A stretch of DNA of 64,000 nucleotides from Citromicrobium sp. UBA3494 (GCA_002377695.1 DFQH01000010.1:1-64000), one strand, 5' to 3'. Positions 10,906 to 19,898 are shown, counted from the first letter of the stretch. A program made the numbers and translations. Notes: a model not told the origin generated them from the sequence alone.

Positions 10906-11934
10906 TCAGGACTTACCCGCGAACAGGTCGGGCGAATCACCTTTGGGCGCATCCAGCCCCAGATGCTGCCAGCCGCCGGCGTTGAGGCACCGCCCGCGCG
11001 CGGTGCGCGCCACCAGCCCCAGCTGGATCAGGAACGGCTCGACCACATCCTCCAGCGTATCGCGCGGTTCGGCGAGGCCCGCCGCCAGCGTTTCGATCCC
11101 GACCGGGCCGCCCGCATAGGTCTCCGCGATCATGGTGAGATAGCGGCGATCCATCGCGTCGAGCCCCAGCGAATCGACCTCCAGCTTGGTCAGCGCGCTA
11201 TCGGCGACCTGCGCGGTAATGCTCGGCGCATTGTCGACACTGGCAAAGTCGCGCACCCGGCGCAGCAGGCGCCCCGCGACACGCGGCGTCCCGCGCGAGC
11301 GGCGGGCAATCTCGCGCGCGCCGTCGGGCTCGATACTCAGCCCCAGCTTGTTCGCGCCGCGCGTCACCACCCGCTCCAGCTCCTCGTGCGTGTAGAAGTT
11401 GAGCCGCACCGGAATGCCGAAGCGATCGCGTAGCGGCGTGGTCAGCAGGCCCTGCCGCGTGGTCGCGCCGATCAGCGTGAAAGGCGGCAGGTCGATCCGC
11501 ACGCTGCGCGCCGAGGGCCCCTCCCCGATCATGATGTCGAGCGCGCGATCCTCCATCGCGGGGTAGAGCACTTCCTCGACCACGGGATTGAGGCGGTGAA
11601 TCTCGTCGATGAACAGCACGTCGTGCGGTTCGAGATTGGTCAGCAGCGCGGCGAGATCGCCCGCCTTGGCGATGACCGGCCCGCTGGTGGAGCGGAACCC
11701 CGCCCCCAGCTCGCGCGCGACGATCTGCGCCAGCGTGGTCTTGCCCAGCCCCGGCGGGCCGAAGAACAGCGTATGATCCATCGCCTCGCCGCGGCGTTTG
11801 GCGGCGGCGATGAACACGCCCAGGTTCTCGCGTGCAGCCTCCTGCCCGATGAACTCGGTGAGCGTCTTGGGCCGCAGCGCCGCGTCCGGGTCGTCCGGCA
11901 GGCGTTCGGGGGTGTGGAGGGGTTGGTCGGTCAT
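10906..11934 (-). CDS. ruvB: Holliday junction branch migration ATPase RuvB
   Basis: RuvB is the hexameric AAA+ motor of the RuvAB complex that migrates Holliday junctions. The protein has 342 residues, the usual length. Motifs in order: [11 protein letters not shown] at the N-terminus, Walker [10 protein letters not shown] near residue 60, Walker [11 protein letters not shown], sensor 1 [12 protein letters not shown], arginine finger region PLRDRFGI, and C-terminal winged helix with [13 protein letters not shown]. In most alphaproteobacteria ruvB directly follows ruvA. Here about 430 bases holding a GIY-YIG gene and its repeats separate it from the DsrE-like gene. No Shine-Dalgarno is seen in the 12 bases between the start and the flanking repeat. 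Confidence 0.97.
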   Translation of the reverse strand: MTDQPLHTPERLPDDPDAALRPKTLTEFIGQEAARENLGVFIAAAKRRGEAMDHTLFFGPPGLGKTTLAQIVARELGAGFRSTSGPVIAKAGDLAALLTNLEPHDVLFIDEIHRLNPVVEEVLYPAMEDRALDIMIGEGPSARSVRIDLPPFTLIGATTRQGLLTTPLRDRFGIPVRLNFYTHEELERVVTRGANKLGLSIEPDGAREIARRSRGTPRVAGRLLRRVRDFASVDNAPSITAQVADSALTKLEVDSLGLDAMDRRYLTMIAETYAGGPVGIETLAAGLAEPRDTLEDVVEPFLIQLGLVARTARGRCLNAGGWQHLGLDAPKGDSPDLFAGKS

Positions 11935-11945
11935 GATACTAGGTC

Positions 11946-11971
11946 GTCACCCTGAACTTGTTTCAGGGTCC
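11946..11971 (+). repeat. Left 26-bp inverted repeat flanking the GIY-YIG gene
   Basis: Begins GTCACCCTGAACTTG and ends TTTCAGGGTCC. It is the exact reverse complement of the copy at 12321-12346. Each copy is itself an imperfect palindrome (ACCCTGAA ... TTCAGGGT around a CTTGT loop), so a single copy can fold into a hairpin. It ends 12 bases upstream of the ruvB start on the minus strand. Confidence 0.9.
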
Positions 11972-11993
11972 AGCCAACGGCAGTCTCCACACG

Positions 11994-12329
11994 ATGCCGT
12001 TCGAGAAGCAACCCTGCGTCTACATCCTCGCGAGCAAACCCTTCGGCACGCTCTACATCGGCGTCACGTCCGATCTGGTCGCCCGCCTGTGGCAGCACCG
12101 CGAAGGTGCTATCGAAAGTTTCACCAAACGCTACGCCGTGCATCGGCTTGTCCACTTCGAGATGGTCGACACGATGGAAACGGCGATCCGGCGCGAAAAG
12201 CAGCTGAAGAACTGGCACCGCGACTGGAAGCTCAACCTGATCACCCGCGGGAACCCCGACTGGTGCGACTTGGCGATCGACCTCGGCTTCGAACCGCTCG
12301 GTTCGCGCGAGACGCCGACCGGACCCTGA
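11994..12329 (+). CDS. Small GIY-YIG nuclease-domain protein between inverted repeats
   Basis: A 111-residue stand-alone GIY-YIG domain, similar in size to the UPF0213/YhbQ type. Visible motifs: the variant GIY...YIG signature VYILASKPFGTLYIGVT near residues 11-27, the catalytic-type Arg and His in DLVARLWQHREG, and the conserved Glu in AIRREKQLKNWHRDWKLNLI. The gene runs opposite to the surrounding ruvA/dsrE/ruvB genes. Its stop codon lies inside the right inverted repeat, and the in-frame extension to a TTG at 11958 would start inside the left repeat. ATG at 11994 is chosen. Family function is single-strand or structure-specific DNA cleavage; a role in mobilising the repeat is inference. 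Confidence 0.87.
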   Translation: MPFEKQPCVYILASKPFGTLYIGVTSDLVARLWQHREGAIESFTKRYAVHRLVHFEMVDTMETAIRREKQLKNWHRDWKLNLITRGNPDWCDLAIDLGFEPLGSRETPTGP

Positions 12330-12346
12330 AACAAGTTCAGGGTGAC
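12321..12346 (-). repeat. Right 26-bp inverted repeat flanking the GIY-YIG gene
   Basis: Begins GGACCCTGAAACAAG and ends TTCAGGGTGAC, identical to the left copy in inverted orientation with no mismatch. The TGA at 12327-12329 ends the GIY-YIG frame. The repeat ends 17 bases before the stop of the DsrE-like gene. Confidence 0.9.
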
Positions 12347-12363
12347 GGGAGGCGTGGTGAAGC

Positions 12364-12900
12364 TCAAAACGGGTTCACCGTGTAGCCCTGCTGCTGGAGC
12401 AGCGCGTGGGCGGTCATGGCGGATAGGGCGAGCTCCACGCCGGGGAGCAGTTCGGACTTCGCCACGCCCTGCCCCGCCGCGCTCTGGCCGCAGACGATGA
12501 AGCGCACGCCCTGGTCGATCATGTCCTGCACCGCCTCAGCCGAGGGGTTTGCATCGCCGCGATCGCGCGCTGCCCATGCGGCATCGCTCAGCAGGTCGAA
12601 CACCGCAGCGCCGTGGACCAGCACCGCCGCGCGGTTCTCCATCGGTTCGACCCGGGCGCGTGCGTGCATGTTGATGAGGCGTGCGGCGCTCTCGAAGCCT
12701 CGGTTGAGCTTGCCCTCCTCGGCAGGCCGCGCCACGTCGAAGGCGACGTGGAAGCTCGCGTCCTCGGGAATGGCGAAGTCGGCATCGGGGATGTCGGCGA
12801 CCGGGCCGAACCCCTCGAACACCGGACCGGTGGTGAAGTCCTGCGCCGCCGCTGGCGCGCCGATTGCCAGCGCCGCAGCCGCCATCAGTGTTACTCTCAT
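12364..12900 (-). CDS. Exported DsrE-family-like protein
   Basis: A 178-residue secreted protein resembling periplasmic DsrE/DsrF-fold proteins of unknown function. The signal peptide is MRVTLMAAAALAIGAPAAAQ. The mature part shows the DsrE layout: FHVAFDVARP, then AARLINMHARARVEPMENRAAVLVHGAAV, then GVRFIVCGQSAAGQGV with the Cys at the usual DsrE position, and LLPGVELALSAMTAHALLQQQGY at the end. AAGGAG lies 6 bases before ATG 12900 but directly abuts the alternative ATG at 12906, so 12900 is chosen. It starts 11 bases after the ruvA stop, so it is in the ruvA transcript. Confidence 0.85.
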   Translation of the reverse strand: MRVTLMAAAALAIGAPAAAQDFTTGPVFEGFGPVADIPDADFAIPEDASFHVAFDVARPAEEGKLNRGFESAARLINMHARARVEPMENRAAVLVHGAAVFDLLSDAAWAARDRGDANPSAEAVQDMIDQGVRFIVCGQSAAGQGVAKSELLPGVELALSAMTAHALLQQQGYTVNPF

Positions 12901-12911
12901 ACCCATCTCCT

Positions 12912-13511
12912 TCACCCCGCTGCCCTCTTGAGCGCGACGCGGATCAGCTCGCCCTCGCTTGCGCCTTCGCCCAGTTCGCCGGTCGCCTCGGCCACGGCCT
13001 TGGCCGCGATCGCGGGCTTGAAGCCGAGGTTCTCCAGCGCGGAGACCGCATCCGCGCTCGCCCCGCCTTTGGGAGCGGCCACCGCCACCCCGCCCGGCGC
13101 CACGGGCAGCGCGCCTGCCTTGTCCTGTAGCTCGTTGACGATCCGGCCCGCGAGCTTGGGCCCCACGCCGTTCGCCCGTGCGACCATCGCCGCATCGCCG
13201 CCCGCGCACGCCGCCTGCACCTCGCCCGCCGACAGGACGGAGAGGATCGCCAGCGCCACCTTGCTGCCGACGCCCTGCACCGATGTGAGCAGGCGGAACC
13301 AGTCGCGCTCCGCCGCTTCCGCGAAACCGAGCAGGCGCATGTCGTTCTCGCTCACCTGCAAATCGGTGAACACGCGCGCCTGCCCGCCTTCCGATCCCAG
13401 CGCGTCGAGCGTGCGGGTCGAGCAGTGGACGAGGTAGCCAACGCCGCCCACGTCGATCACCGCCCAGTCGGGCCCGGTCGCGTCGAGCGTTCCTGTCAGC
13501 TTTGCAATCAT
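12912..13511 (-). CDS. ruvA: Holliday junction DNA helicase subunit RuvA
   Basis: RuvA is the tetrameric junction-binding subunit that loads RuvB. The protein has 199 residues, the expected length. The N-terminal OB fold starts [29 protein letters not shown]. Two helix-hairpin-helix motifs follow: [17 protein letters not shown] and [17 protein letters not shown]. The C-terminal RuvB-binding domain is [21 protein letters not shown]. The start is the Met of MIAKL; 32 upstream in-frame residues are non-homologous and rejected. ruvC is not in the window. Confidence 0.97.
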   Translation of the reverse strand: MIAKLTGTLDATGPDWAVIDVGGVGYLVHCSTRTLDALGSEGGQARVFTDLQVSENDMRLLGFAEAAERDWFRLLTSVQGVGSKVALAILSVLSAGEVQAACAGGDAAMVARANGVGPKLAGRIVNELQDKAGALPVAPGGVAVAAPKGGASADAVSALENLGFKPAIAAKAVAEATGELGEGASEGELIRVALKRAAG

Positions 13512-13805
13512 GGTTTGTTCCTGCCCTACTCCGACTCGCATTGCCAGCGCAGTGCGCAGGTTTTGCCATGCCGGGCATAGGCCTGACACACCTGACACAC
13601 AGTCCAAGGTTTCAAATCCACTCGATCAGTAGGCGGGCTTTCATCGAGTGCCCCGATCACGGGCGCGGGCACCTGGTGTCGACAATGGGAAAGAGCGGCC
13701 CGCACCATATCGCGCCGCAGCGGAGTAGGAAAATCCTCCGGTGCGGTCCGGGCGCGGGCCGTTCGGGCGTGGACAGCGCACGGCTGTTGAGGCAACGCTC
13801 CGCCC
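13512..13805. other. ruvA-aroC divergent intergenic region
   Basis: About 294 bases between two divergent genes with no convincing ORF. It holds one copy of a 20-bp repeat (13580-13599) also found at 56401-56420. Promoters for both genes must lie here, but no strong -35/-10 pair stands out. Confidence 0.6.
13580..13599 (+). repeat. Dispersed repeat GGCCTGACACACCTGACACA, copy 1
   Basis: An exact 20-bp match to 56401-56420, in the same orientation. Internally it is a 9-bp direct duplication (CCTGACACA twice). Similarity continues weakly downstream (CAGTCCAAG here, TTGTCTAAG in copy 2). Both copies are intergenic. Confidence 0.7.
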
Positions 13806-14879
13806 ATGAGCTGGAACACATTCGGGCGGGTCTTCCGCTTTACCACCTGGGGGGAAAGCCACGGGCCGGCGATCGGCGTGGTTGTCGACGGGTGCCCGCC
13901 GGGCATCGCGCTCACCGAGGAGGACATCCAGCCGTGGCTCGACAGGCGCAAGCCGGGGCAGAGCAAGTTCACCACGCAGCGGCGTGAGCCCGATCAGGTC
14001 CGGATTCTCTCGGGCGTGTTCGAGGGCAAGACGACGGGCACGCCGATTTCGCTCATGATCGAGAATGTCGATCAGCGATCGAAAGACTATTCCAACGTCG
14101 CGCAGGCCTACCGCCCCGGCCACGCCGACTACACTTATGACGCCAAGTACGGTTTCCGCGACTATCGCGGCGGCGGGCGGTCGAGCGCGCGCGAAACCGC
14201 CATGCGCGTCGCAGCGGGCGCGGTGGCGCGGCTGGTCGTTCCGCAGGTGAGCATCCTCGCCTACGTGGCGGAGATCGGCGGCGACCGGATCGACCCGGCG
14301 AATTTCGACGCCGAGCAGATCGGGCAGAACCCCTTCTGGTGCCCCGACGCGGATGCGGCCACCCGCTGGGAGACGTTGGTCGACGATGCGCGCAAGGCAG
14401 GCTCCTCGCTCGGCGCGGTGGTCGAGTGTGTGGCGAGCGGAGTCCCCGCAGGCTGGGGCGCGCCGCTCTACGCCAAGCTCGACAGCGAGCTGGCATCGGC
14501 GATGATGAGCATCAACGCGGTCAAGGGCGTGGAGATCGGCGACGGCTTCGACGCCGCGCGCCTCTCGGGCGAAGAGAACGCCGACCCGATGCGGCCTGCG
14601 TCAGACGGCGACGCGCCCGAGTTCACCGCGAACCACGCAGGCGGCGTCGCCGGCGGGATCGCCACGAGCCAGCCGGTCACCTGCCGCGTGGCATTCAAGC
14701 CGACCAGCTCGATCCTGATCCCGGTCGACACGATCACGCGAGAAGGCGAGGCGACCCAGATCAGCACCAAGGGCCGCCACGACCCCTGCGTGGGCATCCG
14801 CGGCGTTCCGGTGGTCGAGGCGATGATGGCCTGCGTGCTGGCGGATCAGGCGCTGCTGCACCGGGCGCAGTGCGGGTAA
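13806..14879 (+). CDS. aroC: Chorismate synthase
   Basis: AroC makes chorismate from EPSP with reduced FMN, the last step of the shikimate pathway. The protein has 357 residues, a normal length. Signature motifs: [20 protein letters not shown] at the N-terminus, [57 protein letters not shown] with the catalytic Arg cluster, [16 protein letters not shown], and [21 protein letters not shown] near the C-terminus. It is a single-gene unit convergent with the GGDEF/EAL gene. Confidence 0.97.
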   Translation: MSWNTFGRVFRFTTWGESHGPAIGVVVDGCPPGIALTEEDIQPWLDRRKPGQSKFTTQRREPDQVRILSGVFEGKTTGTPISLMIENVDQRSKDYSNVAQAYRPGHADYTYDAKYGFRDYRGGGRSSARETAMRVAAGAVARLVVPQVSILAYVAEIGGDRIDPANFDAEQIGQNPFWCPDADAATRWETLVDDARKAGSSLGAVVECVASGVPAGWGAPLYAKLDSELASAMMSINAVKGVEIGDGFDAARLSGEENADPMRPASDGDAPEFTANHAGGVAGGIATSQPVTCRVAFKPTSSILIPVDTITREGEATQISTKGRHDPCVGIRGVPVVEAMMACVLADQALLHRAQCG

Positions 14880-14956
14880 TGGGCGTTCGCCGACGAGCCG
14901 GATGCGGATTTCCTCGATCCCTCTGCGGCAACCTCGGGCTTCGATCGGGGCCTTCG

Positions 14957-17011
14957 TCAGCGTCGCGATAGCGGCTGTCCACCAGCCCTGAGTCCCGAAC
15001 CTTCGGTGGATTCGTGAAGATGGTGAACCAAGCGACCCGAACGCATACCGAAGTCACCTGCGATCCAGTCAGAACGCTCTTGTTCGAAATAGCTATCCGT
15101 CTGCCGTGAAGGAGGCCCGAGGAGATAGCCTTGCAGGCAATTCACCCCCATGCCGATCAGGGTCTCAAGCTGGGTATCGGTCTCGACACCTTCCGCCACC
15201 ACATCGAGCTCGAGCCGCCTTGCGATCATGATGATGCTCTCGATCACCGCGCGACCGTTCCCCTCCAGATCGGCGACGAAAGACTGGTCGATCTTCACCG
15301 CATTGATCGGCAGGGTTTGCAGACGCGAGAGGGACGAATAGCCGGTGCCGAAATCGTCGATCGCGATGAAGACGCCCAATGCGCGCAAACTGGAGATAGT
15401 CTGCTTGATGATTGCCGGGTGATCGTTTTCGAACAGCGATTCCGTGACTTCAAGTTCGAGCCGGCCCGGCGGAAGCTTCGTACGAGCCAGTATGCGCAGG
15501 ACCTTCATGGCAAAGGTTTCATCCCGCAACTGCTTGACCGATACGTTGACTGCCACTTTGGGGGCATTATCGCTGCAGGGCCATGTTGCCGCTTCCCGGC
15601 AAGCCTTCTCAAGGACGAGATCGCCAAGCGCAGTGATCCGGTCGGTCGTTTCGGCCAATGCGATGAATTCCGCAGGATTGATCTTGCCCAGGGTGGGGTG
15701 CTGCCAGCGGGCCAGGGCCTCGAATGCGTGGATCCGCCCTGTCGAGGAATCCACGATCGGTTGGTATTCGAGGAACAGCTCGTTGTTTTCTATGGCCGTT
15801 CCGAGGGCGCGACCGAGATCGAACCGCCGTCTCTGGACGATGCTCAGCGTCTCGGAATATTCGAGGCTTGCACCGCGCCCGTTGCGCTTGACCTCTGCCA
15901 TGGCGAGATCGGCCGCCAGAACCAGTGCGCGGTAATCACGGGCATCGGTGGGGTAGAACGATGCGCCGACCGATAGCCCGATACTCATCGCATGATCGTC
16001 GATCAGGATGGGCTGGGCGATGCTCTCGATCAGCCGGGCGGAAACATCCCGGGCGGTGGCTCGGACATTCGCGCTCTGTGGCAGGACGATCACGAATTCG
16101 TCGCCACCCCAGCGCGCGAGCACTGCGCCTTCGGGCACACAGGTCAACATTCGCTGCGAGGCGACTTTCAGAACCTGGTCGCCAACGGAGTGGCCCATCG
16201 CGTCGTTGATTTGCTTGAAGCGGTCAAGGTCCAGGAACAGCGCCGACGCTTCGCGGGCGTCGTCCGGATCGAGGTGACGCTCCATCCACTCGATCAGGCC
16301 CCGCCGGTTTGCCAGCCCGGTCAGATCGTCGCTGTTCGCGGCATTCGCCAGTTGGATGGTGCGTGTGGCGATCTTGTCCTCCAGGCCCGCATTGACCGAT
16401 TGCAGTTCCTCGACCAGCCGCCGGTTCTCGATCGAGAGTTCCAGCGCCCTGCGCGTGACCTTGTGGTTGCGATCGTGGACCACCAGCATGACGGCCAGAA
16501 AGACGAGGCCGAGCGCCATCAGGACCGTGCCGTCCTCGAAGCCCCGGAACATCATGATCGATGCCGGCCCCAGCATGATCGCTATGTACGTCCGCCCCTC
16601 CCGCAACAGGGCGGCCATGATGCCCGTTCCACCGGCCGCCAGTGCGGAGAAGATTATGGCCAGCGTATAGATCGACGCGACGGAGTCATGCCCTACCGAT
16701 GATAGCGGAGCGAGCCACAACATAGCCGAGGCATATAGTCCGATTGCGTAGGTCCGGCGGTAACGGGTGGCCGTAGCCATTTCGGCTCGCCGAATATTTT
16801 CTGCCGAGACGCCGCGGCCAAGGGCGAACCGAACCAAGTTGAGAAACAGCACCCCGGCAAACCAGAACCAGATCCACGTGTATCCCGCCCCGCTCAGCAC
16901 CACCGACGCACCGAGCGATGCAACCACGCTCATGACGAGCAACGTGGGAAGGTTGGCATACGCGATCGACAACAGACCGCGCTCGATCTCGACCGGGTTT
17001 GGCTTCGACAT
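14957..17011 (-). CDS. Membrane-anchored GGDEF/EAL cyclic-di-GMP enzyme
   Basis: A 684-residue bifunctional c-di-GMP protein. Residues 1-190 hold about six membrane helices (AYANLPTLLVMSVVASLGAS, WIWFWFAGVLFLNLV and others), with no periplasmic sensor. A coiled-coil-like stretch (LSIENRRLVEELQSVNAGLED) leads to a GGDEF domain with DDLTGLANRRGL, DLDRFKQINDAMGHSVGD and intact ARWGGDEFVIVL. The EAL domain has FEALARW, NVSVKQL, LELEVTES, IDDFGTGYSSL, VKIDQSFV and VVAEGVET, so the phosphodiesterase residues are all present. Both activities look possible. ATG 17011 is preferred because AAGGGA lies 7 bases upstream; ATG 17035 is the alternative. Confidence 0.95.
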   Translation of the reverse strand: MSKPNPVEIERGLLSIAYANLPTLLVMSVVASLGASVVLSGAGYTWIWFWFAGVLFLNLVRFALGRGVSAENIRRAEMATATRYRRTYAIGLYASAMLWLAPLSSVGHDSVASIYTLAIIFSALAAGGTGIMAALLREGRTYIAIMLGPASIMMFRGFEDGTVLMALGLVFLAVMLVVHDRNHKVTRRALELSIENRRLVEELQSVNAGLEDKIATRTIQLANAANSDDLTGLANRRGLIEWMERHLDPDDAREASALFLDLDRFKQINDAMGHSVGDQVLKVASQRMLTCVPEGAVLARWGGDEFVIVLPQSANVRATARDVSARLIESIAQPILIDDHAMSIGLSVGASFYPTDARDYRALVLAADLAMAEVKRNGRGASLEYSETLSIVQRRRFDLGRALGTAIENNELFLEYQPIVDSSTGRIHAFEALARWQHPTLGKINPAEFIALAETTDRITALGDLVLEKACREAATWPCSDNAPKVAVNVSVKQLRDETFAMKVLRILARTKLPPGRLELEVTESLFENDHPAIIKQTISSLRALGVFIAIDDFGTGYSSLSRLQTLPINAVKIDQSFVADLEGNGRAVIESIIMIARRLELDVVAEGVETDTQLETLIGMGVNCLQGYLLGPPSRQTDSYFEQERSDWIAGDFGMRSGRLVHHLHESTEGSGLRAGGQPLSRR

Positions 17012-17515
17012 CTTCAATCCCTTCGTGGGAATCATAATCGAATATGCCCTCGGGATTGGTTAAAGACCGGACCTGGAGTTTGAACTGCAGCTGAAATAAT
17101 GGCCCAATATCAAATTCCTAACGCACCCGCGAAGGATTACTCCTGGAGTCGCCCTGTGATTTTCGGAAACACGAACGCATCGCGCAAACGGCAGGCTGAG
17201 CCGGATATGCAGCGGAGGGGATAGAGCAGAATGCATGTTTCAACCGGCAAGCGTCCGGTTGTATTATAGCGCAATCAGGACCCGGGCATTCCACGTTCGG
17301 CCGAATTCTGCTGCGCAACCCTGACCGGGTGAATGAGACTTGCCCTGCATCGGCAAACCTGGACGGCGCACATCAAAGATCGCTCCGTATCCTCAGCCAG
17401 AAAAGTTCCACTACTTTCATCGATAATTCCGATTGGTGCCATCGCCACAAATCGCTTTTGTGCGTCGCAGCAGGCCCTATCTAGAGCGCGAGTTTCAACC
17501 CCAGAGGAGACAGCA
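17012..17515. other. 504-base intergenic region upstream of ahpC
   Basis: No plausible gene. It contains a perfect 7-bp inverted repeat (17241-17261, CAACCGG and CCGGTTG around a 7-base loop) followed by TATTATAG. A weak possible promoter ends in TATCTA at about 17490 before ahpC. No clear OxyR-type site was found by eye. It separates two divergently transcribed genes. Confidence 0.5.
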
Positions 17516-18082
17516 ATGGGTATCATCGGAAGCCAGATCAAACCGTTCAAGGCCACCGCCTTCCAGGCCGACAAGGACTTCTTCGAAGTCACCGACGAGG
17601 ATGTGAAGGGCAAGTGGGCCGTCTTCTTCTTCTACCCGGCGGACTTCACCTTCGTGTGCCCGACCGAGCTGGAAGACCTCGGCGCGCAGTACGACAAGCT
17701 GCAGGATATGGGCGTCGAAGTATACGGCGTCAGCACCGACACGCATTTCAGCCACAAGGCATGGCACGACACCTCGGAAAAGATCGGCAAGCTCAAGTTC
17801 GCCTTCCTCGGCGACCAGCTGCACACGATCTCCAAGAACTTCGGCGTCCTGCGTGAGGAAATGGGCCTTGCCGACCGTGCGACCTTCGTGGTCGACCCCG
17901 ACGGCGTGATCCAGGTGATGGAGCAGACCTGCGAAGGTGTGGGCCGCAACGCCACCGAACTGGTCCGCAAGATCAAGGCGGCTCAGTACGTCCGCAACAA
18001 CCCCGGCCAGGTCTGCCCGGCGGCGTGGGAAGAAGACAGCGACACGCTGACCCCCTCGCTCGACCTCGTCGGCAAGCTGTAA
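17516..18082 (+). CDS. ahpC: Alkyl hydroperoxide reductase peroxiredoxin subunit AhpC
   Basis: A typical 2-Cys peroxiredoxin that reduces H2O2, organic peroxides and peroxynitrite, recycled by AhpF. It has 188 residues. The peroxidatic Cys is in [17 protein letters not shown] (about residue 48). The resolving Cys is in [11 protein letters not shown] (about 167). [14 protein letters not shown] is also typical. AGGAGA lies just upstream of ATG 17516; the frame opens further upstream but without family similarity. A GC-rich hairpin and a repeat-like segment separate it from ahpF. Confidence 0.97.
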   Translation: MGIIGSQIKPFKATAFQADKDFFEVTDEDVKGKWAVFFFYPADFTFVCPTELEDLGAQYDKLQDMGVEVYGVSTDTHFSHKAWHDTSEKIGKLKFAFLGDQLHTISKNFGVLREEMGLADRATFVVDPDGVIQVMEQTCEGVGRNATELVRKIKAAQYVRNNPGQVCPAAWEEDSDTLTPSLDLVGKL

Positions 18083-18105
18083 GGCCTGACAGGCTTCTAG
18101 ATTCC

Positions 18106-18131
18106 GGAGGCTCGGCACGCGCCGGGCCTCC
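18106..18131 (+). terminator. Hairpin between ahpC and ahpF (possible attenuator)
   Basis: GGAGGCTCGGC and GCCGGGCCTCC form an 11-bp stem (one mismatch) around ACGC, 24 bases after the ahpC stop. There is no T tract, only CT-rich sequence. It could stabilise ahpC mRNA or cause partial termination, giving more AhpC than AhpF. Confidence 0.5.
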
Positions 18132-18171
18132 CCTCCCTCCTCGCTCGACGGGGGAATCAACCACAACCAGG

Positions 18172-18250
18172 CAATTCCTCTTCGAACCCATCACATGGGT
18201 GATGCGTTCGATGATGGATTGGCGCGCCGCCTTTGGCGGCTTGCAATGAC
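18172..18250. repeat. Palindromic repeat-like segment in the ahpC-ahpF gap
   Basis: Two adjacent imperfect palindromes: CATCACATGGGTGATG and GCCGCCTTTGGCGGC. In reverse complement the segment reads GTCATTGCAAGCC ... GCCAATCC, like the widespread CATTGC...GCAATCC family of dispersed bacterial intergenic repeats. It ends close to the ahpF ribosome site. Confidence 0.45.
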
Positions 18251-18271
18251 GAAACAGGATGGAGTTTCCCC

Positions 18272-19861
18272 ATGCTCGACGCACAGATGACACAGCAGCT
18301 GAAGCAGTATCTCGAAAACCTGCGCGAGCCGGTGGAGCTTCTCGCATCGCTCGGCGACGACGAGACGTCTGCCAAGACGCGCGAACTCCTGCAAGAGATC
18401 GCGGCGCTGCACGATCTCGTCAGCGTCGATCTGGACGGCGATCACGAACGCAAGCCCAGCTTCATTATCCGCCGCGGCAATGATGCCGAGAAATGGGTGC
18501 GCTTCGCCGGGCTGCCGATGGGCCACGAGTTCACGTCGCTGGTGCTCGCGCTGCTGTGGGCGGGCGGGCATCCGCCCAAGGTCGACGAGGACGTGCTGGA
18601 GGATATCCGCCGGATCGAGACCGATCTGGAGTTCGAAATGTTCTTCTCGCTCTCGTGCCACAACTGCCCCGACGTGGTGCAGGCGCTGACCCTGATGGCG
18701 CTGGAAAACAGCCGCATCACCGCGACGCTGATCGAAGGCGGCGCCTACAAGGACGAGGTCGAGGCGCGCGACATCATGGCCGTGCCCGCGACCTTCCTCA
18801 ACGGAGAAAGCTTCTACAACGGCAAGATCGAACTGCCGCAGATCCTCGAACGGCTCGACACCGGCGCGGGCGCGAAGGCGGCGGCCAAGCTGAACGAGCG
18901 CGAGCCCTACGAAGTGCTCGTGATCGGGAGCGGGCCAGCCGGGGTCGCGACCTCGGTCTATACCGCGCGCAAGGGCTTTCGTACCGGCATCGCGGGCGAA
19001 CGTTTCGGCGGTCAGCTGCAGGACACGCTCGGGATCGAGAACCTGCCCGGCACCGCCTATACCGAAGGCCCCAAGCTTTCGTCCGACCTCGACGAGCAGG
19101 TGAAAGCCAATGAGATCGACAAGATCGACCTCGTCCAGGCCGAAGAGCTGATCCCGGCCAAGCAGGAGGGCGGCATGCACAAGGTCCGCTTCGCCAATGG
19201 CGGCGAGCTATCGGCACGCGCGATCATCCTCGCCACCGGCGCGCGCTGGCGCAACCTGGGCGTGCCGGGCGAGCAGGACTATCGCAACAAGGGCGTCGCC
19301 TACTGCCCGCACTGCGACGGCCCGCTGTTCAAGGGCAAGCGGATCGCGGTGATCGGCGGCGGCAATTCTGGCGTCGAAGCAGCGATCGACCTCGCCAAGA
19401 TCGTGGACCACGTGACGCTCATCGAATTCGACACGCAGCTGCGCGCCGATGCGGTGCTGGTGAAAAAGCTCGAAAGCCTCGACAATGTCGAGATCGTCAC
19501 CAACGGCCAGACGACCGAGATCACCGGCGACGGCAGCCGCGTGAACGGCATCATCGTGAAGGACCGCGAGAGCGGCGAGGAACGCACGATCGAACTCGCA
19601 GGCGTGTTCGTGCAGATCGGCCTCGTCCCCAACACCGAATGGCTGAAGGACTCCGGGCTCGAACTCTCGAAGCACGGCGAAATCGTCACCGACGAGCGCG
19701 GCGCGACCAACCTGCCCGGCATCTTCGGCGCAGGCGATGCGACCACCGTGCCCTACAAGCAGATCGTGGTTGCGATGGGCCAGGGCGCGAAGGCCGGCCT
19801 GACCGCCTTCGACTACCTTATCCGCACCGAACCGGCCGACGAGATCGCGCAGGCCGCCTGA
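18272..19861 (+). CDS. ahpF: Alkyl hydroperoxide reductase subunit F
   Basis: A flavoprotein disulfide reductase that passes electrons from NADH to AhpC. It has 529 residues, the full AhpF length. The N-terminal tandem thioredoxin-fold domain has the redox pair in SLSCHNCPDVVQ (about residues 129 and 132). The FAD site is YEVLVIGSGPAGVATSVYTARKG. The reductase disulfide is in GVAYCPHCDGPLF (about 345 and 348). The NADH site is IAVIGGGNSGVEAAIDLA. GGAG lies 8 bases before ATG 18272. Confidence 0.97.
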   Translation: MLDAQMTQQLKQYLENLREPVELLASLGDDETSAKTRELLQEIAALHDLVSVDLDGDHERKPSFIIRRGNDAEKWVRFAGLPMGHEFTSLVLALLWAGGHPPKVDEDVLEDIRRIETDLEFEMFFSLSCHNCPDVVQALTLMALENSRITATLIEGGAYKDEVEARDIMAVPATFLNGESFYNGKIELPQILERLDTGAGAKAAAKLNEREPYEVLVIGSGPAGVATSVYTARKGFRTGIAGERFGGQLQDTLGIENLPGTAYTEGPKLSSDLDEQVKANEIDKIDLVQAEELIPAKQEGGMHKVRFANGGELSARAIILATGARWRNLGVPGEQDYRNKGVAYCPHCDGPLFKGKRIAVIGGGNSGVEAAIDLAKIVDHVTLIEFDTQLRADAVLVKKLESLDNVEIVTNGQTTEITGDGSRVNGIIVKDRESGEERTIELAGVFVQIGLVPNTEWLKDSGLELSKHGEIVTDERGATNLPGIFGAGDATTVPYKQIVVAMGQGAKAGLTAFDYLIRTEPADEIAQAA

Positions 19862-19898
19862 CCGGCGGCCACTCGCGGCTTCTCGATACAATTTCCAG

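Noticed and set aside
12899..12906. Alternative ATG of the DsrE-like gene at 12906
   Set aside because: AAGGAG directly abuts it; the 12900 ATG has a proper 6-base spacing.
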